From NCBI RefSeq assembly GCF_000172175.1, contig NZ_ABJL02000008.1, positions 1,984,001 through 2,048,000 of the forward strand: a stretch of 64,000 bases of DNA, in the 5' to 3' direction. Made by a program: the position numbers and the translations under genes. Under the pieces are notes generated by a model. The model did no database searches. It saw nothing but the letters and a program-made list of their open reading frames with translations, and was not told the DNA's origin. Position 1 is the stretch's first letter. The number at the start of each line of letters is the position of its first letter. This DNA comes from Bacteroides intestinalis DSM 17393 (GTDB lineage Bacteria; Bacteroidota; Bacteroidia; Bacteroidales; Bacteroidaceae). Positions 16,385-25,715 of the stretch are shown in pieces.

Positions 16385-18466
16385 TTATTTCTTCCCTTTC
16401 TTGTCAGGGAACACAAAACCTATATTAAACTGTTCGTCCAGCATCAGCGAAGCATCAAACGGTTTCCCGTTCCTGCCTTTGAAACCTTTGATTATTCCGG
16501 TTTTCCGCTTTAATACCAGTTCGGTAATTTGTTTATCCGTCAGTACCTTTTCGCATTTGTTCCGGAAAATGGTAAGCGTACAATCTACATTTGAACATTT
16601 GGCAACTTTAGGGTAAAAAAGAATACGACCGTTTCCACATTTAGGACAAGGGCAGGTTTCGCCACTGGCAAAGGATAGCTGCACGTCTAACAGTTCCGCT
16701 GTGATTTGCCGGGCGTACACTTCTATGCCCTTATGAAATGTGGCAGCATCGGTTTCGCCTGTTTCAATCTTGGAAAGGGCGTTTTCCCACATACCCGTCA
16801 TTTCTACGTCAGCTATTTTTTTGTCCTTTACTATTTTATAAACAGCAAGTCCCTTATCTGTGGGAACAAGGCTTTTCTTTTCCCGAACGATGTACTGCCG
16901 GGCGAACAATGTTTCAATTATAGCCGCCCTTGTTGCTGGCGTGCCTATCCCGGCATCTTTCATGCTGGCTTTCAATTCGGTATCTTCCAGTTCCTTGCCT
17001 GCATTCTCCATAGCCGCCAATAGTGAACTCTCTGTGTGCAGCGGTTTGGGTTTGGTTTGTTTTTCCAACAAGTCCACGCCGGAAAGCGGTAATATGTTAC
17101 CCTCTTGGAGTTCCGGCAGCATGGCGTTTTCACCATCTTCTGCCGTTTCCGGCTCGCTGAATATTCCACGCCAACCGGGAATTTTCATCACTGACCCTTT
17201 AACGGTAAAATCGGTATCATCCGCTGAAAGCAGGACGGAAGTAACATCTTTTACGCATTTGCCTGAAAAGGCTTCCAGCATACGCCCTGCAACCAGTTCG
17301 TAAATGGCTCGTTCGTCCGTGGAAAGGTCACCCGGCAAGTTCTCGGTGACAATTAAAGCGTGGTGGTCGGTCACTTTTCTATCATTAACACTATGGCGGT
17401 TAAGGGCGCAACCGTTCAGGCTGGCAGCATACCCGGCAAACCGGGTGTATTGTTCCAACAGGGCGACACGTTGCGGCATCTGCTCGAACACATCTTCCGA
17501 TATATAACGGCTTCCGGTTCTTGGGTAGGACATCACTTTCTTTTCATAAAGGCTTTGCGCTATGGAAAGCGTTTTATCTGCCGAAAAGTTCAGTTTACTG
17601 TTGGCTTCCTTTTGTAAAGTGGTAAGGTCATACAAAAGCGGCGGTTCTTGGCTCGTTTCTTTTCTTTCAACGGATTTTACCGTAAGCTGTCCGGCAGCTT
17701 TTACCCTTTGCAATGCTGCAATGGCTTCCGGCTGTTGCTCCCACTTGGCACACGACTGGGCGGAAAAACTGACCCCGCCGTTGGCAGTGGCGGCTTTTAG
17801 TTGCCAAAATTTGGTCGGTACAAAATCCTTATTCTCCAAAAAACGGTTACATATCATTACCAGCGTAGGGGTCTGTACACGTCCCAGTGAAAACACGCCC
17901 TGCCCGGCTGCAACACTTAACGCTTGGGTGGCGTTTATACCTATCAGCCAATCGGCTTCGCTGCGTGCCTGTGCAGAACGGTAAAGGTTATCGTACTGGC
18001 TGCCCGGTTGCAGTTTCTCCATGCCCTCCCGGATGGCTTTGTCGGTTAGGCTGCTAATCCATAGGCGTACAAAAGGTTTACGGCAACCCAAATGTAGGTA
18101 AATATACCGGAAGATAAGTTCTCCCTCTCGCCCTGCATCAGTGGCAACAACTATCTTGTCGCATTGGTCGAACACCTCTTTTATTACTTTCAGTTGTTTC
18201 AATACACCGGGGTCTGCTTTATAGCCTTTATCGGCTTTCACCTGCCGGGGAATTAGCCGGAACTCTGGCGGGATAATCGGCAGGCTTTCCCTGCGGAAGT
18301 TGGCAACGCCGTAGGCTTCCGGCATGGCAAGCTGGATTAAATGACCGAACGCCCAGGTAACGAGATACCCGTTACCTGAAAGGTAGCCGTCATTTTTCTG
18401 CGTAGCACCGATTATACGGGCTATATCTTTGGCAACACTCGGTTTTTCTGCTATCAATGCAATCAT
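16385..18466 (-). CDS. topB: DNA topoisomerase III (type IA), element A
   Basis: 693 residues. It has a Toprim domain at the start (EKPSVAKDIARIIG, IVVATDAGREGELIFRY), the active-site tyrosine in MSYPRTGSRYI (Tyr314), and a C-terminal zinc ribbon (CPCPKCGNG, then KCSNVDCTL). In CTnDOT the Exc protein needed for excision is a type IA topoisomerase encoded in the excision region, so this gene is the likely functional counterpart. The usual Asp after PRT is Gly in both copies. Read after DUF3945 and the small membrane gene, overlapping the latter by ATGA. Confidence 0.93.
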   Translation of the reverse strand: MIALIAEKPSVAKDIARIIGATQKNDGYLSGNGYLVTWAFGHLIQLAMPEAYGVANFRRESLPIIPPEFRLIPRQVKADKGYKADPGVLKQLKVIKEVFDQCDKIVVATDAGREGELIFRYIYLHLGCRKPFVRLWISSLTDKAIREGMEKLQPGSQYDNLYRSAQARSEADWLIGINATQALSVAAGQGVFSLGRVQTPTLVMICNRFLENKDFVPTKFWQLKAATANGGVSFSAQSCAKWEQQPEAIAALQRVKAAGQLTVKSVERKETSQEPPLLYDLTTLQKEANSKLNFSADKTLSIAQSLYEKKVMSYPRTGSRYISEDVFEQMPQRVALLEQYTRFAGYAASLNGCALNRHSVNDRKVTDHHALIVTENLPGDLSTDERAIYELVAGRMLEAFSGKCVKDVTSVLLSADDTDFTVKGSVMKIPGWRGIFSEPETAEDGENAMLPELQEGNILPLSGVDLLEKQTKPKPLHTESSLLAAMENAGKELEDTELKASMKDAGIGTPATRAAIIETLFARQYIVREKKSLVPTDKGLAVYKIVKDKKIADVEMTGMWENALSKIETGETDAATFHKGIEVYARQITAELLDVQLSFASGETCPCPKCGNGRILFYPKVAKCSNVDCTLTIFRNKCEKVLTDKQITELVLKRKTGIIKGFKGRNGKPFDASLMLDEQFNIGFVFPDKKGKK

Positions 18467-18658
18467 ATCGTTTCTTTTTTATGGTTTGTTACTGAATTGA
18501 TTTTCCGTAAAATTTTACGGTCATAATAAATATGATAGCCATTCACGTAATACTGTCGGTTGTTCCTGTCAATTTCTTTCCAGTCGATTTTCAGAGAAAA
18601 GACTATAAAGAAAATCAGGAACGACAAACAGAATAGCTATAATATAGATTAGCTGCAT
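18463..18658 (-). pseudogene. Small membrane protein gene between DUF3945 and topB, frameshifted (element A)
   Basis: From ATG 18658 the frame begins with a hydrophobic segment (MQLIYIIAILFVV) but shifts. One extra C in 'GTTCCTG' (near 18620) puts the remainder (KIDWKEIDRNNRQYYVNGYH, then IYYDRKILRK) in another phase, ending in TGA at 18463-18465, which overlaps the topB ATG. The intact version in element B (57467-57634, 55 residues) has the same organisation and C-terminal motif (DGYHIYYDRKILR). The frameshift is inferred by comparison. Confidence 0.65.
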
Positions 18659-18662
18659 ACCT

Positions 18663-20120
18663 TTATAATTTTATTCCTTTGGACTTCTTGGGCTTGTCGG
18701 CTTTCAGCGATTTGTCCGCTTTCTGTTCCTGCTGCTCTTTCTTCACCCGGTTCTGTTTTTGCCCGGCAGTAGGTTTCTGTTGTCCCTGCTTTAGCGGCTC
18801 TTTTTGGTGCTTAGTCGCTTCGTTGGTTTTACCGTCTGAATTGACGGCTACCTGCGTGCGGCTCTCTGTTGCCGGAACGATTTCTTTTGCTTGTGCCTTA
18901 TCCGGGTTGGCACGGGAAAAGTCCGGTTTGCCTTTCTCCCGATTGAATTTGATATAAGCGTTATAAGGCTGGTCTTGCCCGTCTTTTTCCATCCCTTTTA
19001 CATAAATGGCTTCTTCAGCGGCGAATTTCTTCTGTTGTTCTTCAGTAAGAGGAACGCCGCCAATGGTTTTCGGCGCACGGATATTCCCGTTTTCATCCAC
19101 CCATTGATAAGGTTTGCGGTTTTGTCCCTGCTGTTGCTGCTGGTTTTGATGAAACCCTTTCGGCAAAAATTCAATGCCACGTTCCACGGCACTGACCTGT
19201 AAGGTGGCAGAGAATGTCTTACCGTCCTTGTCTGTCATACCGTCCACTTTTACGGGGCGACCTGCTGCAAAATCTTCTTTTTGCTGGTCGGTAATTTTAG
19301 CTTTACAAATCTCGTCCGGGATGCGCAGTTTATCCGCACGCATATATTCCAGTTCGTGCGTTTCCCTGTCCCGGCTGATGAATACCGGAATTTGTTCTCC
19401 ACTTTTCGGGTCTTTGATTTTTACGACTTCGCCCAAATTACCCGTTTCCTGTAAATTTTTCTGTTCCTTGTCATTGAACTTGTATTCATGGAACGGGCGT
19501 TGCAGTTGCTTTTCATCATTTTGGATGCCGTGCAGTTTGAATTTGACCGTACCGTCCTGTGCCGTGTACAATGAAATTTTTGCATCGGTAGGTGTCAGGT
19601 AGAAATCGCCTGCCTGACCTGATACCCAGAATAAATTACGGGACTTATATCCCCGCAGCATCCGGTCAAGGTTCTTTGTTTTTTTCAGGGTTTCTTCGGT
19701 AATGCCGATTTTTTTCAGGCTCTCCCAGTCAATTTTTGCTGGGTCGATGCGGTACTGGTTCTTGGGGAACTCGTGGAAATCGGGTTTCGGGACACGAAGC
19801 ATTTCACCTTGTTTGTTGCCTTGCCGGATGGCTTCGGCGTTCTGTTCCACCACCGAAAAGTTACACCGGAAAAAGCCCAGTCCCTCGGTGTCGTTGATTT
19901 TTCGGTAAAAATTGGAAAAGAAATTGGTAAACGGGTCGGAATTGTTATCTACCCGCATAAACTCGCTGGCGTGTTTTTGCGTAGGTGGGACGGTCTGTAA
20001 ATTGCCGTCCGTATCTACTCCTTTAACAACGTTCACCGTACCTGCCCGCTTGTCATGTACAAGCAGGACATCGTTTTTTTGTCCGTCCGAAACGGACGGT
20101 TTCATTCTGTTTTCATCCAT
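18663..20120 (-). CDS. DUF4099/DUF3945 domain protein (element A)
   Basis: 485 residues, a family constant in Bacteroidales ICEs, of unknown function. The N-terminus (KNDVLLVHDKRAGTVNVVKG, then VDTDGNLQTVPP) is shared with the element B copy (57631-59160). The middle and C-terminal parts hold repeated modules of about 55 residues of the form 'IP..I....T..Q......G..V...GM.DK.G..F.A..QV......EF'. The basic tail is rich in K/Q. It heads the operon with the small membrane gene and topB. A phased 5-bp array lies 90-120 bp upstream of its start in both elements. DNA handling with topoisomerase III is a guess from context. Confidence 0.8.
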   Translation of the reverse strand: MDENRMKPSVSDGQKNDVLLVHDKRAGTVNVVKGVDTDGNLQTVPPTQKHASEFMRVDNNSDPFTNFFSNFYRKINDTEGLGFFRCNFSVVEQNAEAIRQGNKQGEMLRVPKPDFHEFPKNQYRIDPAKIDWESLKKIGITEETLKKTKNLDRMLRGYKSRNLFWVSGQAGDFYLTPTDAKISLYTAQDGTVKFKLHGIQNDEKQLQRPFHEYKFNDKEQKNLQETGNLGEVVKIKDPKSGEQIPVFISRDRETHELEYMRADKLRIPDEICKAKITDQQKEDFAAGRPVKVDGMTDKDGKTFSATLQVSAVERGIEFLPKGFHQNQQQQQGQNRKPYQWVDENGNIRAPKTIGGVPLTEEQQKKFAAEEAIYVKGMEKDGQDQPYNAYIKFNREKGKPDFSRANPDKAQAKEIVPATESRTQVAVNSDGKTNEATKHQKEPLKQGQQKPTAGQKQNRVKKEQQEQKADKSLKADKPKKSKGIKL

Positions 20121-20128
20121 AATTACAG

Positions 20129-20142
20129 GAATTTTAGTGGTT
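20129..20142 (-). promoter_or_regulatory. AACCACTAAAATTC leader motif before DUF3945
   Basis: The minus strand reads AACCACTAAAATTC about eight bases before the DUF3945 start. Identical 14-mers occur at 16306-16319, 28243-28256 and 35769-35782 (plus strand). Likely a translation-leader or regulatory element shared by element genes. Confidence 0.5.
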
Positions 20143-20206
20143 TACGGGAAAAGTCCCGGTCAAAAGTAAGGACTAAATATGCTATATTTGAGAAACAGGC
20201 GGCAGG

Positions 20207-20241
20207 TGTCCGCATTAGTCTTTACTTGTCCGCAGAAGTCC
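20207..20241. repeat. Phased 10-bp array upstream of the DUF3945-topB operon (element A)
   Basis: TGTCC 20207, AGTCT 20217, TGTCC 20227, AGTCC 20237: four units at exactly 10-bp spacing. Element B has four units at exactly 10-bp spacing at the same place (59247-59281), with different bases. Confidence 0.65.
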
Positions 20242-20246
20242 ACAAA

Positions 20247-20277
20247 AAAAGCAGCCTGAATGTATCAAGCTGCTTTT
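20247..20277 (-). terminator. Terminator of the two-gene cassette
   Basis: AAAAGCAGC (20247-20255) pairs with GCTGCTTTT (20269-20277); on the minus strand a run of T's follows. It closes the operon of the 351- and 188-residue proteins. Confidence 0.85.
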
Positions 20278-20297
20278 CTAATAAACATTTGAAAAAT

Positions 20298-20864
20298 TTA
20301 TTTTTTTCTAAAATAATTAATCATTTTAGAAAAGCTAAAACCTATACCACCAAAATTTGGTTCAAGAATAATAGCATCAGCAAGGGCATGACCCAACCCT
20401 TTTTTCATTTCTTTATATACCCTAAAATCTTTAAGGTCTTTATGTGCTTTTATATCATTAAACATTTTTTCTACCAACGATATTACATCAGTTGTTGTCG
20501 AACAAAATTTCTTCAAAGGAACTAATATCATCTTTAAATCATCTTCAATACATGAATTTGTATTTCCATAGCTTTCTTTAAACAGATAAGGATGTCTATT
20601 AGTAATAAGTATAGCTGGAAGTAAATCTTCTGCATTTTCTCCATTAATATGATGCCACGATAAAACTTCATCTTCAAAATGAACTCTATGAGTTCCACGA
20701 ATAACAACTGCATCATTTTCAGCCGCTAATTGAGCCATTTTTTCGTAGTTATTCATTAAAGCATTTCCTAATGGTTCGCTCCACCCATAATCTAACAAAT
20801 AGATATAATAATCTCTATGTGCTGATTGCGGAATATTATTTAAAGATTGTACATATAATCCCAT
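20298..20864 (-). CDS. Unrecognised 188-residue protein, second gene of cassette
   Basis: I do not recognise this protein. It is cytosolic by composition, with no signal or membrane segment. It has a histidine-rich stretch (RGTHRVHFEDEVLSWHHING) and a conserved-looking 'ILITNRHPYLF'. The C-terminus is short and basic. It is encoded three bases after the 351-residue protein and shares its promoter and terminator. Base composition is clearly more AT-rich than the surrounding mob and topB genes, which signals separate acquisition. The same slot in element B holds Gabija, so a role in phage or plasmid defence is plausible; no enzymatic function can be assigned. Confidence 0.6.
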   Translation of the reverse strand: MGLYVQSLNNIPQSAHRDYYIYLLDYGWSEPLGNALMNNYEKMAQLAAENDAVVIRGTHRVHFEDEVLSWHHINGENAEDLLPAILITNRHPYLFKESYGNTNSCIEDDLKMILVPLKKFCSTTTDVISLVEKMFNDIKAHKDLKDFRVYKEMKKGLGHALADAIILEPNFGGIGFSFSKMINYFRKK

Positions 20865-20867
20865 AAC

Positions 20868-21923
20868 TTAAAATTTTTCTTCAAGAACACCTATTAAATT
20901 AATCAATGCTAATGTGGCAGAAGTACATAATAACATTTCCTGCTTAGTCGCTGTCCTTTTATGTGTTAATACATTAGCCAATTTATTGGTAACTTTTGCA
21001 TAAGAACGCAATTCTTCACTTTCTTTTCCTGCAAGAGTTACAGCAATATATGCGTCTAACATTCTTTTTGCATCCGTTTTACTTATTTCTACCCCATCTA
21101 AAGAAATATGTTTTTCGGGAATATATACTGCTTGCGCTAATGAAATTATCACCTCTCGACATAGCATTCCAACCGCCTGATATTGTTCTTCAACAACCGC
21201 TTGTGCTTCTCTTTTCTTAATTTCTATGATATTACGCTTTATTTTATCCCAGTCTGATAAATCAATTTTTATATCGACTATTCTGCTATCTTCATTTTCT
21301 GAAAATAAAGACACAACAGGTTCGTACATTTTTCTAATATAATCTCTTCTTTCTTGGTATTTAGGAAAATCATTACGCCATTTTCCATACCAGTCCCATA
21401 AACTTTTAAATGGATTAGGATTTTCAACATCTATTTTTTTAAGAGAAATAGCAACCTGATTGTATATTTGAGAGTATTCTTTTTCAACATCTTGTATTCT
21501 CTGCCCACCTGTTGCAACAGAAACCATTACATTTCTTAAATATTCAATTTTATTTTCTAAATCTTTTTTTGATATACCATCTAATAAACTCCAATCCACT
21601 TTAGCAACAGATTTTGGTGTTATCAAAACTTGCCCCACCACTTCATCATCAATAGAACGAGAAGCAGTGTTTATAGCTTCTAAAATGCGTTTCTCTATAT
21701 CTTCAATATTACAAGATTGCAATCTTACAAAATCAGGAACACTAACATTTACATACATGGTATAGTAATATATACCACCATTCCAATTATCATAACTTGT
21801 CTGTATTACCGATAATTCTGCACTATTCAATATTTTCACAAGCTCCACTTCACCACTGGCTATTAATAATTCTTTAGCAGTAGTAAGAATTGGTCTAAAT
21901 TCCTCTTTATTTTCAAAGCCCAT
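20868..21923 (-). CDS. 351-residue protein with abortive-infection-like C-terminus, first gene of cassette
   Basis: The N-terminal part (residues 10-110) includes 'SYDNWNGGIYYYTMYVNVSV', a pattern I associate with putative sensor domains. A helical middle follows. The C-terminal part ('KTDAKRMLDAYIAVTLAGKE', then 'KVTNKLANVLTHKRTATKQE') resembles the helical domain of AbiJ-like/HEPN-type abortive-infection proteins, though a canonical HEPN RxxxxH motif is not evident. It is transcribed first, from a TACTTTTG box, and followed by the 188-residue gene. The family assignment is from memory of sequence patterns. AT-rich, self-contained cassette between the DUF3945 gene and the coupling protein. 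Confidence 0.55.
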   Translation of the reverse strand: MGFENKEEFRPILTTAKELLIASGEVELVKILNSAELSVIQTSYDNWNGGIYYYTMYVNVSVPDFVRLQSCNIEDIEKRILEAINTASRSIDDEVVGQVLITPKSVAKVDWSLLDGISKKDLENKIEYLRNVMVSVATGGQRIQDVEKEYSQIYNQVAISLKKIDVENPNPFKSLWDWYGKWRNDFPKYQERRDYIRKMYEPVVSLFSENEDSRIVDIKIDLSDWDKIKRNIIEIKKREAQAVVEEQYQAVGMLCREVIISLAQAVYIPEKHISLDGVEISKTDAKRMLDAYIAVTLAGKESEELRSYAKVTNKLANVLTHKRTATKQEMLLCTSATLALINLIGVLEEKF

Positions 21924-21948
21924 AGTATATATCTATAAATTTATAATA

Positions 21949-21956
21949 CAAAAGTA
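21949..21956 (-). promoter_or_regulatory. Promoter -7 box of the two-gene cassette
   Basis: The minus strand reads TACTTTTG (TAnnTTTG consensus), 26 bp before the ATG of the 351-residue gene. No clear -33 box. Confidence 0.5.
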
Positions 21957-22042
21957 GGCATATTTCTGTCATTATCATTTTTTTGTATTTGTTTTTTGTT
22001 GATAATAAGGTATATAAGTACAAAATCAACTAAATCAGTATA

Positions 22043-24055
22043 TTATTCCTCACAGTCTTTAATCAAGTGGCATAAATCGGGGTCATTCTTTATACGGGTG
22101 ATTTCATCCTCTACAATCTGTCGGACTTCTTGCCGGATGCGGTCGTAATTGGCTTGTATTTCTTCCTGCATCCGGTCGTTGCCGTCCTTGTCCGTGAAGT
22201 CGATTATCTGCGGCAATTTCACGTAACGGGCGGTTTCACGTTTCACTTTTTCATTATCCACCACGATTTCACAATGGAAAATCTTTTGCTCAATGCGTTC
22301 ATCGAAATTATCCGCCACTGCACCCACGAACATTCCCTGTGTCAAATTGGCTATTTTACTGGCTGGTATCAGGCTGTCCATCTGTGTGCTGATGGACGTT
22401 GATTTCTCCCGCTGGTTAATAGTCATACTTTGCCGTTTTTGAAGTACCTTTCCGAAACGTTCACTAAGTATTTTCGCCGTTTCGCCTACTGTCTGACCGC
22501 TGAAAACGTTACCGACTGTATTTTGGATTACCCGGCTTTCCTTGTCGCCGTAGTCCCTTGTTAATTGGCTATAATCCTGAAAGCCCAAAAGTACGGCAAC
22601 CTTGTTCGACCTTGCGGTGGCTATCAGATTGTCCAATCCCCGAAAATAGATGGTCGGCAACTCGTCTATGATTACGGAACTTTTAAGCTGTCCTTTCTTG
22701 TTTATCAGCTTCACAATACGGCTATTGTACAATCCCAAAGCGGCGGAATAGATATTCTGACGGTCGGGGTTGTTACCCACTACCAGCACTTTGGGTTCTG
22801 CCGGGTTGTTTATATCCAGCGAAAAATCATCACCTGTCATTACCCAATACAGGGCAGGGCTTATCATACGGGAAAGCGGAATTTTCGCCGATGCAATTTG
22901 CCCCTGCAACTGCTCTTGTGCATCTGATTCCCAAGCATCTACGAACGGACTTAAATAGTTTTCCAGTTCGGGATAACTGCGCAGGATAGTAAAAATATCG
23001 GCATATTTCTTGTTCAGAAACTCGATTGCGTGCGGGAATGTACAATACTTCCCGTTCTTGTAAATACGCAAATACCATATAATAGCGGCAAGCAGGATGA
23101 TGGGACTTTCTACAAAAAAGTCGCCCTGTTTGGCAATCCAGCTTCTATTCAAATTTAACATGATAGTATAACTGGCTTCGTAGGCATCCGCTATATCCGA
23201 CATGAAAGCCGCATTTATCGGGTTACATCGGTGGCTTTTCCGTGGGTCGTCAAAATTGATAATATAAAATTTCGGTTTCACCTTATACCCGTCTAAATGG
23301 TTAAGCAGGTGATTGTAAGCTATCTCCGACAAATCGGGAAATTTGTAGTCATAGAGATAGAGTGCAAAGCCTTTTTCTATTTGCTGTTTTATGTACGAGT
23401 TTACCACGGCATACGATTTTCCCGAACCGGGCGTACCCAATACAAGGCTTGCCCGGAATGGATTTACAATGTTTATCCACCCGTTATTCCATTTCTTTTT
23501 ATAATAGAAACGTGTCGGTAGGTTTACCGAATATTCGTTGGTTATCAATCTTGTTTCCTGCATAAAACTTTCATTCTCGGTATTGAAAACATCTTCCATC
23601 AGGTTGCTTTTGAGCAAACGGGACATCCATATTCCTGCAACCAATAAACAAAGAAAACCTGCTGCAAGCGTGGCGATATAAAAAGCTGTGTTTGCCACTG
23701 GTGGCAGTGGCAGGTCAAGCAACCACCAGTTCAGGAAGAACAGGATAAAACCGACCGAAAGAAAACAATAAATCTTCGTCCACGTTATTTTTGCCTCTTT
23801 CACTCCCTTTGTACCGATGCAGGAAAGGGCAAGGAACACCACTGCAAAAAGTTTCGTCCAAAGGATAGTGGAGAATAACCCGGTTGTCCGCTGGAAGTTC
23901 AACAGGATTTTATCGACCACGCCGATGGTGATACCCCAGTCTTTCAAACTGGAATAACAAAACCAGTAAACATTTATCACGGTAAACAGAATACTGATGG
24001 CACGCATAAAGTCCATCACACGGGCAAGTCCCCGCAAATCATCTTCTTGTTGCAT
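22043..24055 (-). CDS. mobC: Type IV coupling protein, Bacteroides MobC/TraG-type
   Basis: 670 residues. An N-terminal 'YWFCY' segment with membrane helices (about 15-150) is followed by a VirD4-like ATPase: Walker A GTPGSGKS at 207-214 and Walker B 'SSVIIDELPTIYFRG'. It couples the relaxosome to the mating channel. In Bacteroides ICEs it is annotated MobC. Encoded after mobA-mobB in the same direction. The element B copy (63212 onward) is highly similar. Confidence 0.9.
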   Translation of the reverse strand: MQQEDDLRGLARVMDFMRAISILFTVINVYWFCYSSLKDWGITIGVVDKILLNFQRTTGLFSTILWTKLFAVVFLALSCIGTKGVKEAKITWTKIYCFLSVGFILFFLNWWLLDLPLPPVANTAFYIATLAAGFLCLLVAGIWMSRLLKSNLMEDVFNTENESFMQETRLITNEYSVNLPTRFYYKKKWNNGWINIVNPFRASLVLGTPGSGKSYAVVNSYIKQQIEKGFALYLYDYKFPDLSEIAYNHLLNHLDGYKVKPKFYIINFDDPRKSHRCNPINAAFMSDIADAYEASYTIMLNLNRSWIAKQGDFFVESPIILLAAIIWYLRIYKNGKYCTFPHAIEFLNKKYADIFTILRSYPELENYLSPFVDAWESDAQEQLQGQIASAKIPLSRMISPALYWVMTGDDFSLDINNPAEPKVLVVGNNPDRQNIYSAALGLYNSRIVKLINKKGQLKSSVIIDELPTIYFRGLDNLIATARSNKVAVLLGFQDYSQLTRDYGDKESRVIQNTVGNVFSGQTVGETAKILSERFGKVLQKRQSMTINQREKSTSISTQMDSLIPASKIANLTQGMFVGAVADNFDERIEQKIFHCEIVVDNEKVKRETARYVKLPQIIDFTDKDGNDRMQEEIQANYDRIRQEVRQIVEDEITRIKNDPDLCHLIKDCEE

Positions 24056-24072
24056 AATTATAATTTTTTAAA

Positions 24073-25308
24073 TTAGTAAATTCGTCTGTTGCGTTTCTTT
24101 TTCTTCTTTCTCTTTTGGCTGGTGGTATCTTGCGGCTCGTCCCCGCCGGATGCTCCGCCTAAAAGTCCACCTATGCCGACAGAGGAAAAACCGGGTGTCG
24201 GTTGCTCTTTGGGGGCAAACGGTTGCCGTTCCTGCGGCAAGGTAAGTTCCGGTTTTTGCGAATGGGTATCGGCGGAATACGTTTCATTAAACACGTTCGC
24301 CGAAAATTCCTTACCCAAGCGTGAACCGTTCAGCACTACCCGATTATCATGGTCTATGAACGTAACACCGTAAATACGTCCGCTGTCATTCTGCCGGAAC
24401 AGAACGTCTATGCCTTGCTGCTTTAGCTGCCGTTCCAGTTCCTTACGGTTATCGGCAGTTTTCATCACGGCTGCGACCGTGCGGCGGGTACGCTCTTTCA
24501 GGTTCTTGTCCTTTATCACTTCACCGGATTTCTGCATACGCCTTTCCAGTGCTTCATAACCCACCGATTTACCGATACGGGATGCTTTCACCGGGTTACC
24601 GACCTTTTCGCCCTTGTCATTCATGGCGGAATAAACAATGCCCTGATAAGGCTTTCCGCTTATTTCCCCTTTGACTTCCTCGGCATAAACATTATAGCAG
24701 GCAAGCAGGGCTTTATATTCCCCGAACGACTGGAAACGGTAGCCGTAACAAGCACCTTTCACGGCGTTACCGATTTGGTGCTTCACGTCCCCGGCTGCAT
24801 AATCCACCTTTTTAAGTTCGGGGCGTTCGGTTCGCTCTTTTCGCTCTGCCGGATGCAGGTCATATTTCTTTTCCAGTTCACGGGTGATTTGTTTGCTGCG
24901 CCGATGCTCGAATTTGTCATTCAGCGGTTTGCCGTTCTCGTCCACCCGTAAGCCTACGATGTGTATATGGTGGCGGTCGATGTCTTCATGTTTATACACC
25001 AAATAAGGCTGATTGCCGTAACCCAATTTCTGCATATACTCTTGTGCAATGTCTGTAAGTTGCTGGTCGGAAAGTACATCTTCCGGGTGCGGGTTGATAG
25101 AGATATGAACGATTGGTTTCTTGGTAGAAAGCTGAACGGGCATCTGCATTTCAAAGCTGTGCATACACTCGCCGATACTGAAATTTCCATCTTCGTTCAG
25201 TAACATACGATTGGAAAAAAGCACTTTGGCATCCTCGTTATCCACCTTGTTTTGGTTGTACGCAAGTGCGCCGAACATGGAACTGCCCGTGCTTATTTTG
25301 GCAACCAT
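24073..25308 (-). CDS. mobB: Relaxase MobB (MOBP-like)
   Basis: 411 residues. The relaxase HxH motif is clear (HEDIDRHHIHIVGLRV, about residues 107-122), and the start MVAKISTGSSMFGALAYNQ is typical of Bacteroides relaxases, with Tyr17 a candidate nucleophile. It nicks oriT and pilots the strand. The C-terminus is Pro/Gly-rich and basic. It overlaps mobA by 16 bp and is followed by the coupling protein. Confidence 0.9.
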   Translation of the reverse strand: MVAKISTGSSMFGALAYNQNKVDNEDAKVLFSNRMLLNEDGNFSIGECMHSFEMQMPVQLSTKKPIVHISINPHPEDVLSDQQLTDIAQEYMQKLGYGNQPYLVYKHEDIDRHHIHIVGLRVDENGKPLNDKFEHRRSKQITRELEKKYDLHPAERKERTERPELKKVDYAAGDVKHQIGNAVKGACYGYRFQSFGEYKALLACYNVYAEEVKGEISGKPYQGIVYSAMNDKGEKVGNPVKASRIGKSVGYEALERRMQKSGEVIKDKNLKERTRRTVAAVMKTADNRKELERQLKQQGIDVLFRQNDSGRIYGVTFIDHDNRVVLNGSRLGKEFSANVFNETYSADTHSQKPELTLPQERQPFAPKEQPTPGFSSVGIGGLLGGASGGDEPQDTTSQKRKKKKKRNRRIY

Positions 25309-25715
25309 AGTTCTTTACACTCGTTGGTAAGTTCAATCACTTGGCGGTTCAACACTGCCAGTTCAGTAGTCGCTTTCTCCAATTTATAGAGAAAAGCCAG
25401 TGCCTTTTTCTCGGAAAAATTGCTGTGCAATGCCTTTACCACTTGGTTGTAATTGACAGCCACCGCCCGGAACTGGGCGTAAAATTCAGTCAGCCGGGCG
25501 CAATATTCGACTGCCGACTTGTCCACTTTCACCACCCTGAACGGTTCGCCGAAAAGACGGGCGGCAATAAAACGGGACTTACTCGTCACGCCGGACTGCT
25601 CCCACTGGGAGAGAAACCGGGCATTCTCCCGGTCGTTCAGGTACAACACATGGCGATGCTTCGCCGGGTCATCAAGGGTGGGACGACCGCCCTTGTTTTG
25701 CTTCTTTGTTTCCAT
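25293..25715 (-). CDS. mobA: Relaxosome accessory protein MobA
   Basis: 140 residues from ATG 25715 (METKKQNKGGRPTLDDPAKH); the longer frame to 25895 would read into the oriT-like region and is rejected. It has features of MobC-type/ribbon-helix-helix accessory factors: a basic N-terminus and 'FYAQFRAVAVNYNQVVKALH'. It would bind oriT next to its own gene and position MobB. Confidence 0.85.
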   Translation of the reverse strand: METKKQNKGGRPTLDDPAKHRHVLYLNDRENARFLSQWEQSGVTSKSRFIAARLFGEPFRVVKVDKSAVEYCARLTEFYAQFRAVAVNYNQVVKALHSNFSEKKALAFLYKLEKATTELAVLNRQVIELTNECKELWLPK

